This document shows positions 8,272-8,639 of a stretch of DNA of 8,639 nucleotides, in pieces. The notes below the pieces were generated by a model. That model made no database searches, was not told the origin of the DNA, and saw only the letters and a program-made list of their open reading frames with translations. This stretch comes from Sedimentisphaerales bacterium (GTDB lineage: Bacteria; Planctomycetota; Phycisphaerae; Sedimentisphaerales; SG8-4). The position numbers and the translations under genes were made by a program. The stretch covers positions 1-8,639 of the forward strand of contig JAFGCA010000220.1 of NCBI GenBank assembly GCA_016932895.1, read 5' to 3'. Every line of letters starts with the position of its first letter. Positions within the stretch are counted from its first letter, which is position 1.

Positions 8272-8639
8272 TCAGGGTGTGCCGAAACGAAGGACGATGA
8301 TCGAGCCGTTGCCGATGAAGGCGCCCCCGTTGACGAATGTGCCGGTGACCTCGATATCGAATCTGCCGTAGCCCCGCGTGGCGGCCAGGAACCGGTCCTT
8401 GTCGAAGTAGGCCACGACCTTGCCCTGCTCGCTCGTGCCGTAGATCTCCTGCTCGAACGCTACAATCTCATCCGGGCGGCCCACCGCCTTCAGTACGAGC
8501 CGGTTGTCGGCGATGCTTTCCTTGCCGATCCCCTCGGGCAAATACAGGATTGTCATCAGGCACGTTGGGTCCGGAAGCGTGGTTCGATACAGACGGGACG
8601 GCCTGAGGAACATCTGTGCATCCACGGAATCGCCGGGCC
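8272..8639 (-). CDS. Paralogous surface protein, C-terminal module only (partial)
   Basis: The 3' end of a second gene on the same strand; the frame stays open to the window edge (122 full codons plus stop). The visible part starts in a PGDSVDAQMF sequence equivalent to PGDYVDAQMF after the glycine linker of the downstream protein and continues as the same 117-residue module, ending LRFGTP. About 76% of residues are identical to copy 1, and differences cluster in the middle (SIADNRLVLKAV against DIVDGPLMLTVP) and after FLAA. The N-terminal architecture is outside the window; by analogy it may be another signal-peptide/DUF11 protein, but that cannot be seen. The GTG at 8625 is an internal Val codon, not a start. 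Confidence 0.85.
   Translation of the reverse strand, partial: PGDSVDAQMFLRPSRLYRTTLPDPTCLMTILYLPEGIGKESIADNRLVLKAVGRPDEIVAFEQEIYGTSEQGKVVAYFDKDRFLAATRGYGRFDIEVTGTFVNGGAFIGNGSIIVLRFGTP
8272..8639 (-). repeat. C-terminal module, copy 2 of a direct repeat
   Basis: This is the partner of 5031-5398, about 3.2 kb away in the same orientation, with no gap over the full overlap. The similarity continues to the window edge, so the true repeat may be longer. Confidence 0.88.

Overview
The window looks like part of a high-GC bacterial chromosome. The large secreted protein combines a beta-propeller with four DUF11 repeats and has a related copy directly upstream. That style is common in Planctomycetota, especially Phycisphaerae/Sedimentisphaerales-like genomes. 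The placement is an inference from protein style; there is no rRNA or other marker here.

Layout, left to right. (1) 1-1653, plus strand: the 3' three quarters of katG, a bifunctional catalase-peroxidase, ending in a clean intrinsic terminator at 1766-1804. (2) 1805-3904, minus strand: a 699-residue protein with an amino-methyltransferase in its N-terminal half and a probable PD-(D/E)XK-type endonuclease in its C-terminal half. It appears to be a complete restriction-modification system in one chain. It has its own near-consensus promoter (3936-3964) and lower, more variable GC than its neighbours, which suggests it was acquired. (3) 3905-4157: a divergent intergenic region holding that promoter and a weaker candidate promoter for the next gene. 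(4) 4173-4871, plus strand: a HAD-superfamily hydrolase whose motif I lacks the usual second aspartate. (5) 4872-5030: a convergent gap with a strong bidirectional hairpin terminator and a second, overlapping hairpin. (6) 5031-7967, minus strand: a 978-residue exported protein with signal peptide, beta-propeller, four DUF11 repeats each carrying a conserved cysteine pair, a glycine-rich linker and a C-terminal module of about 118 residues. It has a TTGACA-N17-TAAAAT promoter and a leader of about 140 nt with several possible hairpins. (7) 8272-8639, minus strand: the 3' end of a second gene encoding the same C-terminal module (about 76% identical), cut by the window edge.

The genes do not form one operon or an obvious single pathway. 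KatG is oxidative-stress defence, the fused enzyme is probably defence against foreign DNA, the HAD protein is a small-molecule hydrolase of unknown substrate, and the last two genes are a tandem pair of related envelope or secreted proteins. The most unusual items are the single-chain restriction-modification fusion, the duplicated C-terminal module, and the DUF11 repeats with regularly spaced cysteine pairs.
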